A stretch of 44,424 nucleotides of DNA from Damh-18 sp964390945 (GCA_964390945.1 CAYMIV010000007.1:1-44424); one strand, 5' to 3'. Shown: positions 23,231 through 33,055, numbered from the stretch's first letter. Notes: a model not told the origin generated them from the letters alone. Made by a program: numbers and translations.

Positions 23231-24877
23231 ATGGCAAAACAGATAATGTACGGCGAAGACGTGAAGAAGCGGCTCAAGAAGGGCGTTGATGCTGTAGCAA
23301 ACATTGTGAAAGTAACTATCGGTCCGCGCGGCAGAAATGTCATTCTCGATAAAGGATACGGCGGTCCAACGATAACAAACGATGGCGTTTCAATTGCGAA
23401 AGAGATAACTCTCAAAGACAAGTTTGAGAATATGGGGGCTGAAATCGTGAAAGAGGTAGCAAACAAGACCAACGAGCTCGCCGGAGACGGTACGACGACC
23501 GCAACAATTCTTACCCAAGCGCTTGTTCATGAAGGACTCAAGCACACCACAATGGGTGTAAACCCGCTTTCGGTGCGTATTGGCATGGAGCATGCCGCAG
23601 AAGACGTGGTAAAGGCGCTCCATGAAATGGCAAAACAGATAACGACAACGGAAGAAATCCAACAGGTTGCGACTATTTCTGCCGAGAGTGGAGAGATAGG
23701 GACGAAAATCGCCGAGACGATTGAAAAGGTTGGTAAAGACGGAGTGGTTACGGTCGAGGAATCTCAATCATTCGGTATTGAAACGGAGCTCACCGAAGGT
23801 CTCCAGTTCGATCGAGGATACGTTTCGCCGTACATGATTACCAATCCAGAACGTATGGAAGCGGAATATAAAAATGCTCACATACTCATTACCGACAGTA
23901 AAATAAGTTCCGCACAGCAGATTCTTCCTCTGCTCGAGAAAGTTGCGCAGACAGGGAAAAAGGAACTCATCATAATTGCGGACGATGTTGAGGGTGAGGC
24001 ACTCGCTACATTCGTGGTCAATAAACTTCGCGGAGGATTCTCCGTACTTGCGGTTAAAGCGCCCGGATACGGAGACCGGAAAAAAGATATGCTCCAAGAC
24101 ATTGCCATCACGACAGGAGGCCAGCTCATTTCGTCTGATCTCGGACTCAAGCTTGAAAATGCGGATTTGAGCCACCTCGGTCACGCGGCGCGGGTTGTTT
24201 CAACAAAGGACAACACGGTCATTGTGGGCGGGGAGGGAGAGAAGGATGCAATTGAGGCGCGTGTGTCGGCGCTTCGTGCACAACTCGAGCAAACGGAATC
24301 AAAATTTGATAAAGAAAAGATTGAAGAACGCATCGCAAAACTTGCCGGCGGGGTCGCGGTCGTGCGCGTCGGCGCTGCCACAGAAACAGAAATGAAATAT
24401 CTGAAACTTAAAATCGAGGACGCGGTCAATGCGACAAAGGCGGCTATCGAAGAGGGAATTGTTCCGGGGGGCGGCACGTCACTCGTGAAAGCCGCGCACC
24501 TTGTCGAGGGCCGAGTTGATAAAAATCTTTCTCGAGAAGAAATTATCGGATATCGTATTGTTCTCAAAGCACTCGAAGAACCGCTCAAGCAAATTGCAGA
24601 AAATGCCGGAAAGGATGACGGCGCGGTTATTGTCGAGAAAGTCAAAACTGCAGGCGGCAATGCGGGATACGATGCTGTGAATGGCAACATACTTGATGAC
24701 ATGATAAAAGCGGGAATCATCGATCCGGTGAAGGTAGAACGAGCCGCGGTTCAAAACGCAGTATCGGCTGCGGGCATTTTGCTCACGAGCGAAGCGGCCA
24801 TCGCCGACGAGCCGGAGCCGGAAAAACCCGCAGTGCCGGACATGGGTGGCATGGGGGGTATGGGTGGAATGATGTAA
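23231..24877 (+). CDS. groEL: Chaperonin GroEL
   Basis: A 548-aa group I chaperonin of standard length. Recognised: VTIGPRGRNVILDKGYG with the N-terminal nucleotide-site elements, the ATP-binding GDGTTTATILTQ, the apical-domain region around LQFDRGYVSPYMITNPE, the equatorial GIVPGGGTSLVKA, and the Gly-Met C-terminal tail GGMGGMGGMM. It forms the folding cage with GroES. It is the second gene of the operon, followed by a strong terminator. No unusual residues noticed. Confidence 0.98.
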   Translation: MAKQIMYGEDVKKRLKKGVDAVANIVKVTIGPRGRNVILDKGYGGPTITNDGVSIAKEITLKDKFENMGAEIVKEVANKTNELAGDGTTTATILTQALVHEGLKHTTMGVNPLSVRIGMEHAAEDVVKALHEMAKQITTTEEIQQVATISAESGEIGTKIAETIEKVGKDGVVTVEESQSFGIETELTEGLQFDRGYVSPYMITNPERMEAEYKNAHILITDSKISSAQQILPLLEKVAQTGKKELIIIADDVEGEALATFVVNKLRGGFSVLAVKAPGYGDRKKDMLQDIAITTGGQLISSDLGLKLENADLSHLGHAARVVSTKDNTVIVGGEGEKDAIEARVSALRAQLEQTESKFDKEKIEERIAKLAGGVAVVRVGAATETEMKYLKLKIEDAVNATKAAIEEGIVPGGGTSLVKAAHLVEGRVDKNLSREEIIGYRIVLKALEEPLKQIAENAGKDDGAVIVEKVKTAGGNAGYDAVNGNILDDMIKAGIIDPVKVERAAVQNAVSAAGILLTSEAAIADEPEPEKPAVPDMGGMGGMGGMM

Positions 24878-24884
24878 GAAAAAG

Positions 24885-25020
24885 AAAAGACCCCGTTAGA
24901 AGTAACGGGGTCTTGGTTTTGCAGAACCTCGGTGTGGTAGTAATTGGGGACTTGTCGCCCGCAACGATGCAGTAGGAATAGCACGTTGCGACGGCTAAGG
25001 TTTCCTCATTCATGAAAGGA
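24885..25020 (-). ncRNA. Candidate structured small RNA ending at the groEL-side terminator
   Basis: The gap between groEL and the convergent HD gene is folded. Read on the minus strand it contains GCAACGTGC (24986-24994) and GCATCGTTGC (24966-24975) pairing with one bulge around a UAUUCCUACU loop; CCGUCGC and GGGCGAC can extend that stem. An enclosing AACCU/AGGUU pairing follows, then a GGUU-CUGCAA-AACC hairpin and the terminator with its U-rich tail. The only minus-strand ORF (from 25013) runs through the terminator into antisense groEL and looks non-coding. No RNA family was recognised, and the promoter is uncertain. Confidence 0.3.
24887..24914. terminator. Bidirectional terminator after groEL
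   Basis: A perfect 12-bp hairpin (aagaccccgtta / taacggggtctt, loop GAAG). The 3' side is TTGGTTTT on the plus strand and TTTTCTTTTTCTT on the minus strand; the minus-strand U tract is the better one. Confidence 0.85.
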
Positions 25021-25035
25021 TAAGGAAAATTAAGC

Positions 25036-25058
25036 ACGCGGCGCCTTCGGCGCCGCGT
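25036..25058. terminator. GC-rich hairpin after the HD-domain gene
   Basis: A perfect 10-bp stem (acgcggcgcc / ggcgccgcgt) around TTC, 19 nt after the HD gene stop on the minus strand. It is followed there by GCTTAATTTTCC, only a weak U tract. Probably a terminator for the HD gene. Confidence 0.55.
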
Positions 25059-25076
25059 TGCGTGTCACCCCTACTC

Positions 25077-25733
25077 TCACAACCCAACACTTGCCCACAA
25101 AAGGTTTGTTTGCGCTTGCTCCTCGAGGTGGGTGAAGTACGGCGATTGAAAAATCCGACTTCGGTTGAGGAACGCCCCGAGAAACTTTGCGCTCCCGTGT
25201 GCGAAGGTCACCTCGTCGATGAGTGCGTACTCTTCGCGCAGACGTTTTCTCGCCTCGACAAACAAATCGTGTGAATCGCCAAAACCCGAGAGGTCCACAT
25301 CGAGCATGATGTGAAGATCCTGGACATTGCCTTCGTAATCGTTTGGAACCAGATGGTCCCAGGTAGCGATGATGCTCTGCTTGATGATGGAGATTACTCC
25401 GCGAGGAATTGTACCCATCTCAAGGAGTTCATGCTCCGCAAGAAGAGCGCTGTAATACTCGTTCATTCGGGTAGGTGAGCCAGGCACATATATTGCGTCG
25501 TGGTACAGCCATGCACACCATACGACAAACGGATTGTTGATGTGTTCGAAGACCGAACGAAGTTTCAAGAAACCATCCGCGATGTGTTCGAGCGTATGGT
25601 ACTTTCGCCACGGCTCTTCATAGCGATTGAATAATGGTTTGTAATTCAGTCCACTTTTGAACTGGCCACCCGTGAGCTGAAAGAGGTTGAGGTACTCACG
25701 AAGCACCACATTACGCGCTATTCCGGTATCCAT
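25077..25733 (-). CDS. HD-superfamily predicted metal-dependent phosphohydrolase
   Basis: A 218-aa soluble protein of the HD superfamily. Metal ligands are visible in order: His46 in KYHTLEH, His78-Asp79 in LYHDAIY, and the later Asp in MLDVDLSGFG (143-152). It resembles stand-alone predicted HD hydrolases with unknown nucleotide or phosphoester substrates. A good Shine-Dalgarno (AGGGAG on the minus strand, 25739-25744) lies 5 nt before the ATG, unusual among its neighbours. It is convergent with groEL. Confidence 0.85.
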   Translation of the reverse strand: MDTGIARNVVLREYLNLFQLTGGQFKSGLNYKPLFNRYEEPWRKYHTLEHIADGFLKLRSVFEHINNPFVVWCAWLYHDAIYVPGSPTRMNEYYSALLAEHELLEMGTIPRGVISIIKQSIIATWDHLVPNDYEGNVQDLHIMLDVDLSGFGDSHDLFVEARKRLREEYALIDEVTFAHGSAKFLGAFLNRSRIFQSPYFTHLEEQAQTNLLWASVGL

Positions 25734-25860
25734 TGTCGCTCCCTGTGTAGGTGAACATCTGGTTCCATATTACGTAAAAGCAACAATAATGCAAGTGTGT
25801 CAAGATGTCCTCACATAATCCAATTTTTATCGCATCTTTGCTTTTATTTGTTGGTCCTGG

Positions 25861-25869
25861 TGTTATACT
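25861..25869 (+). promoter_or_regulatory. Extended -10 promoter for lemA
   Basis: TGTTATACT, an extended -10, lies 29 nt before the ATG at 25899. The remaining 165-base divergent gap (25734-25898) shows nothing else recognisable. Confidence 0.55.
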
Positions 25870-25898
25870 AATTCGAACTTACTAAGTAATATATTTCT

Positions 25899-26486
25899 AT
25901 GTCACTCACGTATATTTTGATAGCCGTCGTTGTACTTGTGGGACTTTGGGTTGTCTACGCGTACAACAACTTCGTACGTCTCGTTCAGCGCACAAAGGAA
26001 GCGTGGGCGGATATTGATGTGCAACTTAAACGGCGATATGACCTCATCCCGAACCTTGTGGAGACGGTGAAGGGATATGCAAGCCATGAACGGACAACCT
26101 TTGACGCAGTCACCGAAGCGCGCGCAAAAGCGACGCAGGTACACGTTGACCCGTCAAAACTCACGCCAGAGCACATGACAGCAATGGCGGGAGCGGAATC
26201 AGCGCTCACACAGACGCTCGGAAAACTTCTTGCGGTCGCGGAAGCGTATCCGGATCTTAAAGCGAATACAAATTTCCTCGAACTTCAACGAGAACTCTCT
26301 GACACCGAGAATAAAATTCAAGCAGCACGCCGTTTTTATAACGGCAACGCGCGCGACTTAAAAATAGGACTCCAGTCATTTCCCTCAAACGTCATAGGAA
26401 ACATGTTCAATTTCAAGGAGGAACCATACTTTGAGCTTGGTGACGACGAAACTGCGGCAAAAGAACCGGTAAAGGTATCTTTTTAA
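25899..26486 (+). CDS. lemA: LemA family membrane protein
   Basis: A 195-residue LemA protein: a short exterior N-terminus, one TM helix (about 3-22), then a helical-bundle domain. The family signature is clear: WADIDVQLKRRYDLIPNLVE (36-55) followed by VKGYASHE, and later FLELQRELSDTENKI and RRFYNGNARDL. LemA genes commonly neighbour DUF2207 and HtpX/M48 genes, as here, and are linked by that context to membrane stress or quality control; the biochemical function is unsettled. Confidence 0.96.
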   Translation: MSLTYILIAVVVLVGLWVVYAYNNFVRLVQRTKEAWADIDVQLKRRYDLIPNLVETVKGYASHERTTFDAVTEARAKATQVHVDPSKLTPEHMTAMAGAESALTQTLGKLLAVAEAYPDLKANTNFLELQRELSDTENKIQAARRFYNGNARDLKIGLQSFPSNVIGNMFNFKEEPYFELGDDETAAKEPVKVSF

Positions 26487-26513
26487 TTACGTAAACGCAC
26501 AAGTGCGTAAAAT

Positions 26514-26885
26514 ATGGAAAAAATCTATTACAATAAACTCTGTCGTGATAAGGTCCCCGAAATTATTCGGGCGAAGGGGTTCGAATGTGACGTGCGCCAG
26601 GCAGACCACGATGAGTATAAGCGCGAAATAATTCGTAAAGTTTTTGAGGAAGCAAGCGGCGTTTCAAGTCACGATGGTCGTGAACATCTTCTGAAGCAGC
26701 TCGCTGACCTTGTCATCACACTTGATGCGGTTACGGAAGAATTCGGCATAACCGATGAAGAACTCGACAATGCAGTGGAGAAGAGTTACGAAGAGAAGGG
26801 CGGTTATGAAGAACGCTTCTATCTTTCTTGGTCTTCTGACACTGACTACAGTTCACATGATCAAGGACACGGCTTTGATGATTAA
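26514..26885 (+). CDS. MazG-like NTP pyrophosphatase-fold protein
   Basis: A 123-aa all-alpha NTP pyrophosphohydrolase-like protein. The N-terminus YNKLCRDKVPEII is typical of the subfamily related to phosphoribosyl-ATP pyrophosphohydrolase/house-cleaning enzymes; the metal-binding carboxylates are in VFEEASG and QLADLVITLDAV. Such enzymes hydrolyse NTPs to NMP and PPi, clearing abnormal nucleotides. The C-terminus is acidic and His-rich (SSHDQGHGFDD). It lies between lemA and the DUF2207 gene with gaps of 27 and 5 nt, so it is likely co-transcribed with them; functional coupling is unproven. Confidence 0.82.
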   Translation: MEKIYYNKLCRDKVPEIIRAKGFECDVRQADHDEYKREIIRKVFEEASGVSSHDGREHLLKQLADLVITLDAVTEEFGITDEELDNAVEKSYEEKGGYEERFYLSWSSDTDYSSHDQGHGFDD

Positions 26886-26890
26886 CTGAT

Positions 26891-28579
<1,689 letters not shown>

Positions 28580-28598
28580 GAAAGCGCGGGGCGCTTTC
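28580..28598 (+). terminator. Hairpin after the DUF2207 gene
   Basis: GAAAGCGC/GCGCTTTC (8 bp) around GGG, beginning right after the stop codon. It has only a short U stretch. It separates the lemA group from the htpX promoter. Confidence 0.6.
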
Positions 28599-28839
28599 GT
28601 AAGAGGTTGTTGACAAAAATTCTTAAATTTTTGAAGAATTTTTTGCCATAAAACCCGAACCGCCCCTGTATGCGGACACAAATTAATGTGCGTAGCGACC
28701 ATAATTTTTTGATCTGTCGACACACGCTTTCCTTGTGCCCCTATCGACGCCGCATTGGAACGCATCGTAATCTAGATAAGCAGGCTGTATAATCTCTAAG
28801 TCTGTCGCTGAATTCATTACATTCATTAAAAAACTAGGT
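28599..28839. other. Intergenic leader region of htpX
   Basis: About 240 bases. It contains an AT-rich inverted repeat (caaaaattctt ... aagaatttttt, about 28614-28643), a TTGACA hexamer at 28610-28615 with no good -10 at normal spacing, and TATAAT at 28788-28793. No convincing ORF or RNA family was recognised. Confidence 0.4.
28788..28793 (+). promoter_or_regulatory. -10 element of htpX
   Basis: Perfect TATAAT preceded by TG, about 46 nt before the ATG at 28840. No clear -35 was seen at the right distance. Confidence 0.55.
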
Positions 28840-29736
28840 ATGTCGACACTCTACACACAACAAAGTTCCAATATACGCCGAACGTGGTTTCTTATGGCGG
28901 GTTTTCTTGCTCTTTTTATCGCGCTCGGCTATGTGGTAAGTTTGTATTTCAATAGTTCTGTCATTTTGTATATATCTATTATTTTTGCCCTCGTCATGAA
29001 TGTCGGGAGTTATTGGTTTTCAGATAAAATTGCACTGCGCATGACCGGGGCTCACCAGACGACGCGCGATCAAAACCCCGATCTCTGGAACATCGTGGAA
29101 AATCTTTCCATCACAGCCGGATTGCCTATGCCCAAAGTTTTTGTCATCGAAGACCCCGCCCCGAATGCGTTTGCCACCGGTCGCAACCCGGAACATGCCG
29201 TTGTCGCTGTCACGACCGGACTTCTCTCTGTCCTCGAGCGAAATGAACTTGAGGGCGTGATTGCGCACGAACTTTCGCACATCGGCAATCGCGACATGCT
29301 TGTCATGACGGTTGCGGTCGTGCTCGCAGGTGCGATTGCAATGCTCGCTGATTTCTTTATGCGTTCATTGAGTTTTGGGGGTGACCGTCGTGATCGCCAC
29401 CCCATTTTTCTCATATTTGGTATTGTCGGTATTATCCTCGCACCCCTCGCGGCGCAACTCATTCAGATGGCCGTTTCGCGAAAGCGCGAATACCTTGCCG
29501 ATGCGTCCGGCGCCCTCCTCACTCGATACCCCGAGGGTCTTGCATCAGCGCTTGAAAAAATCTCGGCATACGGTGCGCCGATGCGTCGTGCCCACCATGC
29601 GACCGCGCATCTTTTTATTTCCGACCCATTTGGTGGGGTGGGGAAACGAAGTGTCGCGCAGCGAATCGGAGGATTGTTTCAGACACACCCGCCCGCAGCA
29701 GAACGCATCAAAATTCTTCGTGAGATGGATATATAA
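28840..29736 (+). CDS. htpX: HtpX-like membrane M48 zinc metalloprotease
   Basis: A 298-aa protease. Two N-terminal TM helices (about 15-35 and 38-58), then the M48 domain with zinc motif HELSH (143-147, in IAHELSHIGNRD), two more hydrophobic segments (about 153-172 and 188-212), and the third-ligand region RKREYLADASGALLTR. The family cleaves misfolded membrane proteins in the cytosolic membrane. It lies just downstream of lemA and DUF2207, supporting a membrane quality-control neighbourhood, but has its own promoter. Confidence 0.95.
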   Translation: MSTLYTQQSSNIRRTWFLMAGFLALFIALGYVVSLYFNSSVILYISIIFALVMNVGSYWFSDKIALRMTGAHQTTRDQNPDLWNIVENLSITAGLPMPKVFVIEDPAPNAFATGRNPEHAVVAVTTGLLSVLERNELEGVIAHELSHIGNRDMLVMTVAVVLAGAIAMLADFFMRSLSFGGDRRDRHPIFLIFGIVGIILAPLAAQLIQMAVSRKREYLADASGALLTRYPEGLASALEKISAYGAPMRRAHHATAHLFISDPFGGVGKRSVAQRIGGLFQTHPPAAERIKILREMDI

Positions 29737-29776
29737 ATAGTCATTCCAATTTCTTTTATCGGTTCGCGAAGCGGAG

Positions 29777-29785
29777 TGTTACAAT
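29777..29785 (+). promoter_or_regulatory. Extended -10 before the 64-aa membrane protein
   Basis: TGTTACAAT ends 6 nt before the ATG at 29792, so a transcript from it would start at or next to the start codon. Confidence 0.5.
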
Positions 29786-29791
29786 GAACGA

Positions 29792-29986
29792 ATGGAAACA
29801 TCGCAAGAACAAATTACACGGATTGAGCAAAAGATTGATGCGACATATGCATCAGCAGAGAAGACAAGAAAATATATACTGACTATGCTTATCGTTACGC
29901 TCGTAACGATTGTGCTTCCGCTCATCCTCGCAGCGGTCGCGCTTCCCATGGTCATGAGTTCGGTCGGGAGCGCATACGGGATATAA
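29792..29986 (+). CDS. Small coiled-coil membrane protein (64 aa)
   Basis: An amphipathic, coiled-coil-prone N-terminus (about 1-26) followed by a long TM helix (about 28-56) and a short exterior tail. It has its own near-leaderless promoter and is followed at 30002 by a strong hairpin. No family recognised; the size and layout suit a membrane-bound regulatory or structural peptide. Confidence 0.65.
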   Translation: METSQEQITRIEQKIDATYASAEKTRKYILTMLIVTLVTIVLPLILAAVALPMVMSSVGSAYGI

Positions 29987-30001
29987 GCATTGAATGCAAA
30001 A

Positions 30002-30021
30002 ACCCCATCCTAAGATGGGGT
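30002..30021. terminator. Bidirectional terminator between the 64-aa gene and the orphan minus-strand ORF
   Basis: ACCCCATC/GATGGGGT (8 bp) around CTAA, flanked by AAAAA on one side and TCTT on the other. On the minus strand it ends GGGGTTTTTG, a textbook terminator ten bases after the stop of the ORF at 30032. Confidence 0.75.
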
Positions 30022-30031
30022 CTTGAGCCGT

Positions 30032-30322
30032 CTACCACGGCAAAGTACTTCTGCGCGGCCAAGCCATCGGTGGCATTTCTTCTTCCACCGTCCACCGGTC
30101 AGGGATTGAAGAATCCATTGGTGACACACCCTGCGCATAAAGTTTATTACGTCGATGGACAATCTCTTGCCCGACGTACTGGTCACGATAATCGCTATCG
30201 TGGCGCAGTAGATATGCTCGTGCTCTCTGACACCGCCATCTTTGATAGCGGAAAACTGGTCGAACCACGAGCAATCTCCAGAGAGAATCGAGAAAATCAA
30301 TAAACGTAGACTTCGGCACCAT
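30032..30322 (-). CDS. Hypothetical 96-aa basic protein
   Basis: A frame opening MVPKSTFIDFLDSLWRLLVV, then a strongly basic, Arg/Tyr/Gln-rich middle (RYQRWRCQRARAYLLR) and a Trp/Pro-rich C-terminus. Evidence for coding: a perfect-looking Shine-Dalgarno GGGAGG (30331-30336) 8 nt upstream and a strong terminator just downstream. No family is recognised. Competing overlapping frames exist on both strands, so an RNA gene cannot be excluded. The flanking 30323-30461 region shows nothing else clear. Confidence 0.5.
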   Translation of the reverse strand: MVPKSTFIDFLDSLWRLLVVRPVFRYQRWRCQRARAYLLRHDSDYRDQYVGQEIVHRRNKLYAQGVSPMDSSIPDRWTVEEEMPPMAWPRRSTLPW

Positions 30323-30461
30323 GATAAAGACCTCCCTTAAAAAACTGTTTGTAGGTTAGCACAACAATATATCAAATGCTATTTTTCATCACTTGACCAC
30401 AAAAGTTCTAACATCGTCCCACACTGCCCCGCATAAAATAGGTTACTCACATGAACAACTT

Positions 30462-31625
30462 TCACGCGTGTTTATGGTCGACATGTTCGAGTCTGTCTTC
30501 TTCGTTTCGAATTGTATCTGCAGATGAGATTTTTGGTCGGACCAACATCCATACCGACACCGCGGTTGTAATCGGTACTGCAAGAACCAGTCCTATGCTG
30601 CCAATCATGATGCGTACAATTTCGGTAGCAAAGATTTCAGTATTGATAATATGCGCCACAGTACCGCTTGAGGTTTGATAGAAGAGCAAAAGGAGGGGAA
30701 GAGATGCACCTACGTACGCAATAGCAAGTGTGTTCACCAGCGCACCAATATGCTCGCGTCCTATGCGCAAAGCTCGTTGATAAATTACCTTTCTGGATAC
30801 GTGCGGTGCGATACGTGAGAGTTCTTCTACCGACACCGATTGACCGATGGCGGCGTCATACAGCACCCCCAAAAGACCAATGATGATACCCCCCAAAAGT
30901 AGCCCAATAACATCTATTGTTCCTCCAGCATTCAGGTTGAGGTATACCACCTCGTCAGACCCGAAACCACTGAGGCGTGTGTAGCGGACCATGAAGTATG
31001 CAAGAAGTCCGGTAAACGTAACCGTACCAATCATTCCAAGTACTGCAGCAGAAGTGGTTCGCGTGAATCCGTGTGTCACATAAGAACCCAAGACAATGAT
31101 GAGTGAAGACACCATAACGGTAATGAAAAGCGGCGAATAGCCATTCATGACACCGGGAAGAAGAAGGTAAAAAATAAAAAGAAAACTCCCAATAAGACTT
31201 GCGAGTCCGCGAAGCCCCTGTTTTCCGCCGAAGATGAAAACGGCAATAAGAAAAAGAGCAACCAGAACACTTAACTGCGGTAGGCGATACGGGTCACTCA
31301 CCGTGTAGTAGTCCAATCCGCTGTATGTATCTACCGTGTGCATTAAATAAAAAGTTTCTCCCTTCTCGAGATTAAAATAATCATTTTCTACAGTAACAAT
31401 ACTTCCTTTCTCAACACCGTCCACAACCTCAACCTTGATGGTCTGAAATGAATGCACAACATTCGTACCTTCCACGGTCCTTCTTTCCTCATTCTCAATC
31501 TCAAGAACCCGCGCCTTCATCATGGTGATTGTGTCCGGTACCAGTTCTGCTTGCGCGAGGGAAACGTGCAAAGGGAATAAGAGCGCCACCGCTAAACCGC
31601 TTATTGAAAACATGAGACCCTTCAT
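30462..31625 (-). CDS. YibE/F family multi-pass membrane protein
   Basis: A 387-aa protein: a signal/TM segment (about 5-22), an extracytoplasmic beta domain (about 25-120, including VEVVDGVEKGSIVTVEN), then about seven to eight TM helices with the family-typical GLLLGGIIIGLLGVLYDAAIG and the later HIGALVNTLAIAYVGASLP. YibE/F proteins are uncharacterised membrane proteins. The short His-containing tail (HVDHKHA) may bind metal. I start it at 31625, since minus-strand TATACT (31633-31638) ends 7 nt upstream. It is divergent from a Fur-family gene. Confidence 0.87.
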   Translation of the reverse strand: MKGLMFSISGLAVALLFPLHVSLAQAELVPDTITMMKARVLEIENEERRTVEGTNVVHSFQTIKVEVVDGVEKGSIVTVENDYFNLEKGETFYLMHTVDTYSGLDYYTVSDPYRLPQLSVLVALFLIAVFIFGGKQGLRGLASLIGSFLFIFYLLLPGVMNGYSPLFITVMVSSLIIVLGSYVTHGFTRTTSAAVLGMIGTVTFTGLLAYFMVRYTRLSGFGSDEVVYLNLNAGGTIDVIGLLLGGIIIGLLGVLYDAAIGQSVSVEELSRIAPHVSRKVIYQRALRIGREHIGALVNTLAIAYVGASLPLLLLFYQTSSGTVAHIINTEIFATEIVRIMIGSIGLVLAVPITTAVSVWMLVRPKISSADTIRNEEDRLEHVDHKHA

Positions 31626-31632
31626 AATCTGT

Positions 31633-31685
31633 AGTATACACCCCGATACATACATTATTGCAAGTAATTTGCGTTAGTGTAGTAT
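31633..31685. promoter_or_regulatory. Divergent promoter region with candidate Fur/Zur-like operator
   Basis: Minus-strand TATACT (31633-31638) serves YibE/F; plus-strand TAGTAT (31680-31685) ends 6 nt before the fur-like ATG. Between them lies a near-palindrome, attattgcaagtaat (31654-31668), imperfect by one base. Its position between both -10 elements suits a repressor site, possibly for the adjacent Fur-family protein. The operator assignment is inference. Confidence 0.4.
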
Positions 31686-31691
31686 TGAAGC

Positions 31692-32129
31692 ATGCCACAA
31701 AAACATAAAGATGTTGGGGTACGAGAAATCCTCCGTGAGAGGGGGTTTCGTATTACTGTGGGACGCTTGAAATTGCTTGCGCTACTCGAGCGTGCCGGAA
31801 AACCGCTTTCAATTCAAAACATCGTCTCTTCGTGGAATGGAAAACTTCCCGATGTGGCAACGCTCTACCGTTCTCTTACCGACCTAACCGCCGCAGGTAT
31901 CATTTGTCGCACCTTCTTAAATACTGGCGTAGCGCATTTTGAATACACCCCCGATCGTACACATCATCACCATGTGGTGTGTACCGGGTGCGGGAGTATT
32001 GAGGAGATTGAAGAGTGCTCAGTGGATTTGTTGGAAAAAAAGATTTTGCGAGAATCAGCCCAGTTTACAAAAATAAATACGCATAACCTTGAATTCTTTG
32101 GAGAATGCAATAAGTGCGCGATAACTTAA
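31692..32129 (+). CDS. Fur-family metalloregulator (Zur/Fur-like)
   Basis: A 145-aa winged-helix repressor. The N-terminal DNA-binding domain (about 8-82) includes LPDVATLYRSLTDLTAAGII, the family's recognition-helix region. The C-terminal dimer domain shows HHHHVVCTGCGSIEEI (91-106) with Cys97/Cys100 and a second pair Cys139/Cys142 (GECNKC), the usual structural zinc site. It is followed after 10 nt by a ZIP transporter, favouring zinc (Zur) as effector; iron or manganese remain possible. Probably leaderless. Confidence 0.93.
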   Translation: MPQKHKDVGVREILRERGFRITVGRLKLLALLERAGKPLSIQNIVSSWNGKLPDVATLYRSLTDLTAAGIICRTFLNTGVAHFEYTPDRTHHHHVVCTGCGSIEEIEECSVDLLEKKILRESAQFTKINTHNLEFFGECNKCAIT

Positions 32130-32139
32130 TTTAAGCATT

Positions 32140-32883
32140 ATGATTATTACCTATACTCTATTCAGTGTACTCGTTATTAGCCTCATCTCTTTTATCGGTC
32201 TCATTACTTTGTTGCTCAACAGAGAAGTCTTGAGCAAAAGCATCTTTGTTCTTGTGAGTCTTTCGGTCGGAGCACTCCTTGGTGATGTTTTTATACATAT
32301 TATTCCCGAAACATATGAGGAAATAACCAATCCAACCACCGTTTCCTTTTTGATTATTGTGGGCATACTCGTCTTCTTTGTACTAGAGAAAGTGCTTCAC
32401 TGGCATCATCATACGATGGAGCATGCCGAAGAACACGCCCATCCAGTCGGGAAGATGATTCTATTGGGTGATGGTGTACACAATTTCATTGATGGCGTCA
32501 TGGTTGCTGCAAGTTACATGGTTTCTGTTGAGGTGGGAGTTGCGACAACAATTGCGGTCATCCTCCATGAAATTCCTCAAGAAATGGGAAACTTTGGGGT
32601 TTTACTCCATGCTGGATACACGAAAAACAAGGCGCTTTGGTATAACTTTCTTTCCGCCCTTACTGCCGTTCTGGGAGCAACCGTTGCACTTTTTGTGGGA
32701 AATACCACTGAACAACTTGCGTTGTGGCTTCTCCCGGTTACTGCTGGTGGTTTCATTTATATTGCTCTTTCTGATTTAATTCCAGAACTTCACAAAGACC
32801 GCCACCTTGGTCATGGCGTATTCCAGGTCGCGGCTATCCTCGCGGGTGTGATTTCTATGGTTGCACTGCTCGTTTTAGAGTAG
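32140..32883 (+). CDS. ZIP-family metal transporter
   Basis: A 247-residue ZIP permease of eight TM helices. A His-rich cytosolic loop (HWHHHTMEHAEEHAH, 87-101) lies between TM3 and TM4. The transport-site motifs are GDGVHNFIDGV (TM4) and HEIPQEMGN (TM5), with the His/Glu/Asn residues that bind the metal. ZIP proteins move Zn2+ (or Fe2+/Mn2+) into the cytosol. Co-transcription with the Fur-family regulator (10-nt gap) suggests feedback control of metal uptake. Confidence 0.93.
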   Translation: MIITYTLFSVLVISLISFIGLITLLLNREVLSKSIFVLVSLSVGALLGDVFIHIIPETYEEITNPTTVSFLIIVGILVFFVLEKVLHWHHHTMEHAEEHAHPVGKMILLGDGVHNFIDGVMVAASYMVSVEVGVATTIAVILHEIPQEMGNFGVLLHAGYTKNKALWYNFLSALTAVLGATVALFVGNTTEQLALWLLPVTAGGFIYIALSDLIPELHKDRHLGHGVFQVAAILAGVISMVALLVLE

Positions 32884-32919
32884 ATTATTTCTCCTTACAA
32901 GCTCTCACGAATTAGTGCG

Positions 32920-33055
32920 GGTTGTCGATATTTTGTTTCGCTTCGCTCACAAAATATCTGGCAACCTCTTCGAATCTCTCGAAACAGTCTCCCAGACTGT
33001 TTCTCCCGTCCACCTCGCCTCACTTCGTTCGTCTGCGGAGGCGGGGAGATTCGAA
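32920..33055. repeat. 136-bp direct repeat, copy 1 (contains a tRNA-Ser 3'-end fragment)
   Basis: Identical to 33074-33209, offset 154 bp, with an 18-bp spacer. Its last 20 bases (33036-33055) are the complement of the 3' end of tRNA-Ser (acceptor 3' strand and T-arm). Inside are two hairpins: ggttg..atattttgt / acaaaatat..caacc, and gaaacagtct / agactgtttc around CCC. Confidence 0.9.

Noticed and set aside
26514..26885. MazG-like gene as part of a toxin-antitoxin pair
   Set aside because: No toxin partner is adjacent; MazG-fold enzymes are mostly housekeeping, and its neighbours are LemA and DUF2207 genes.
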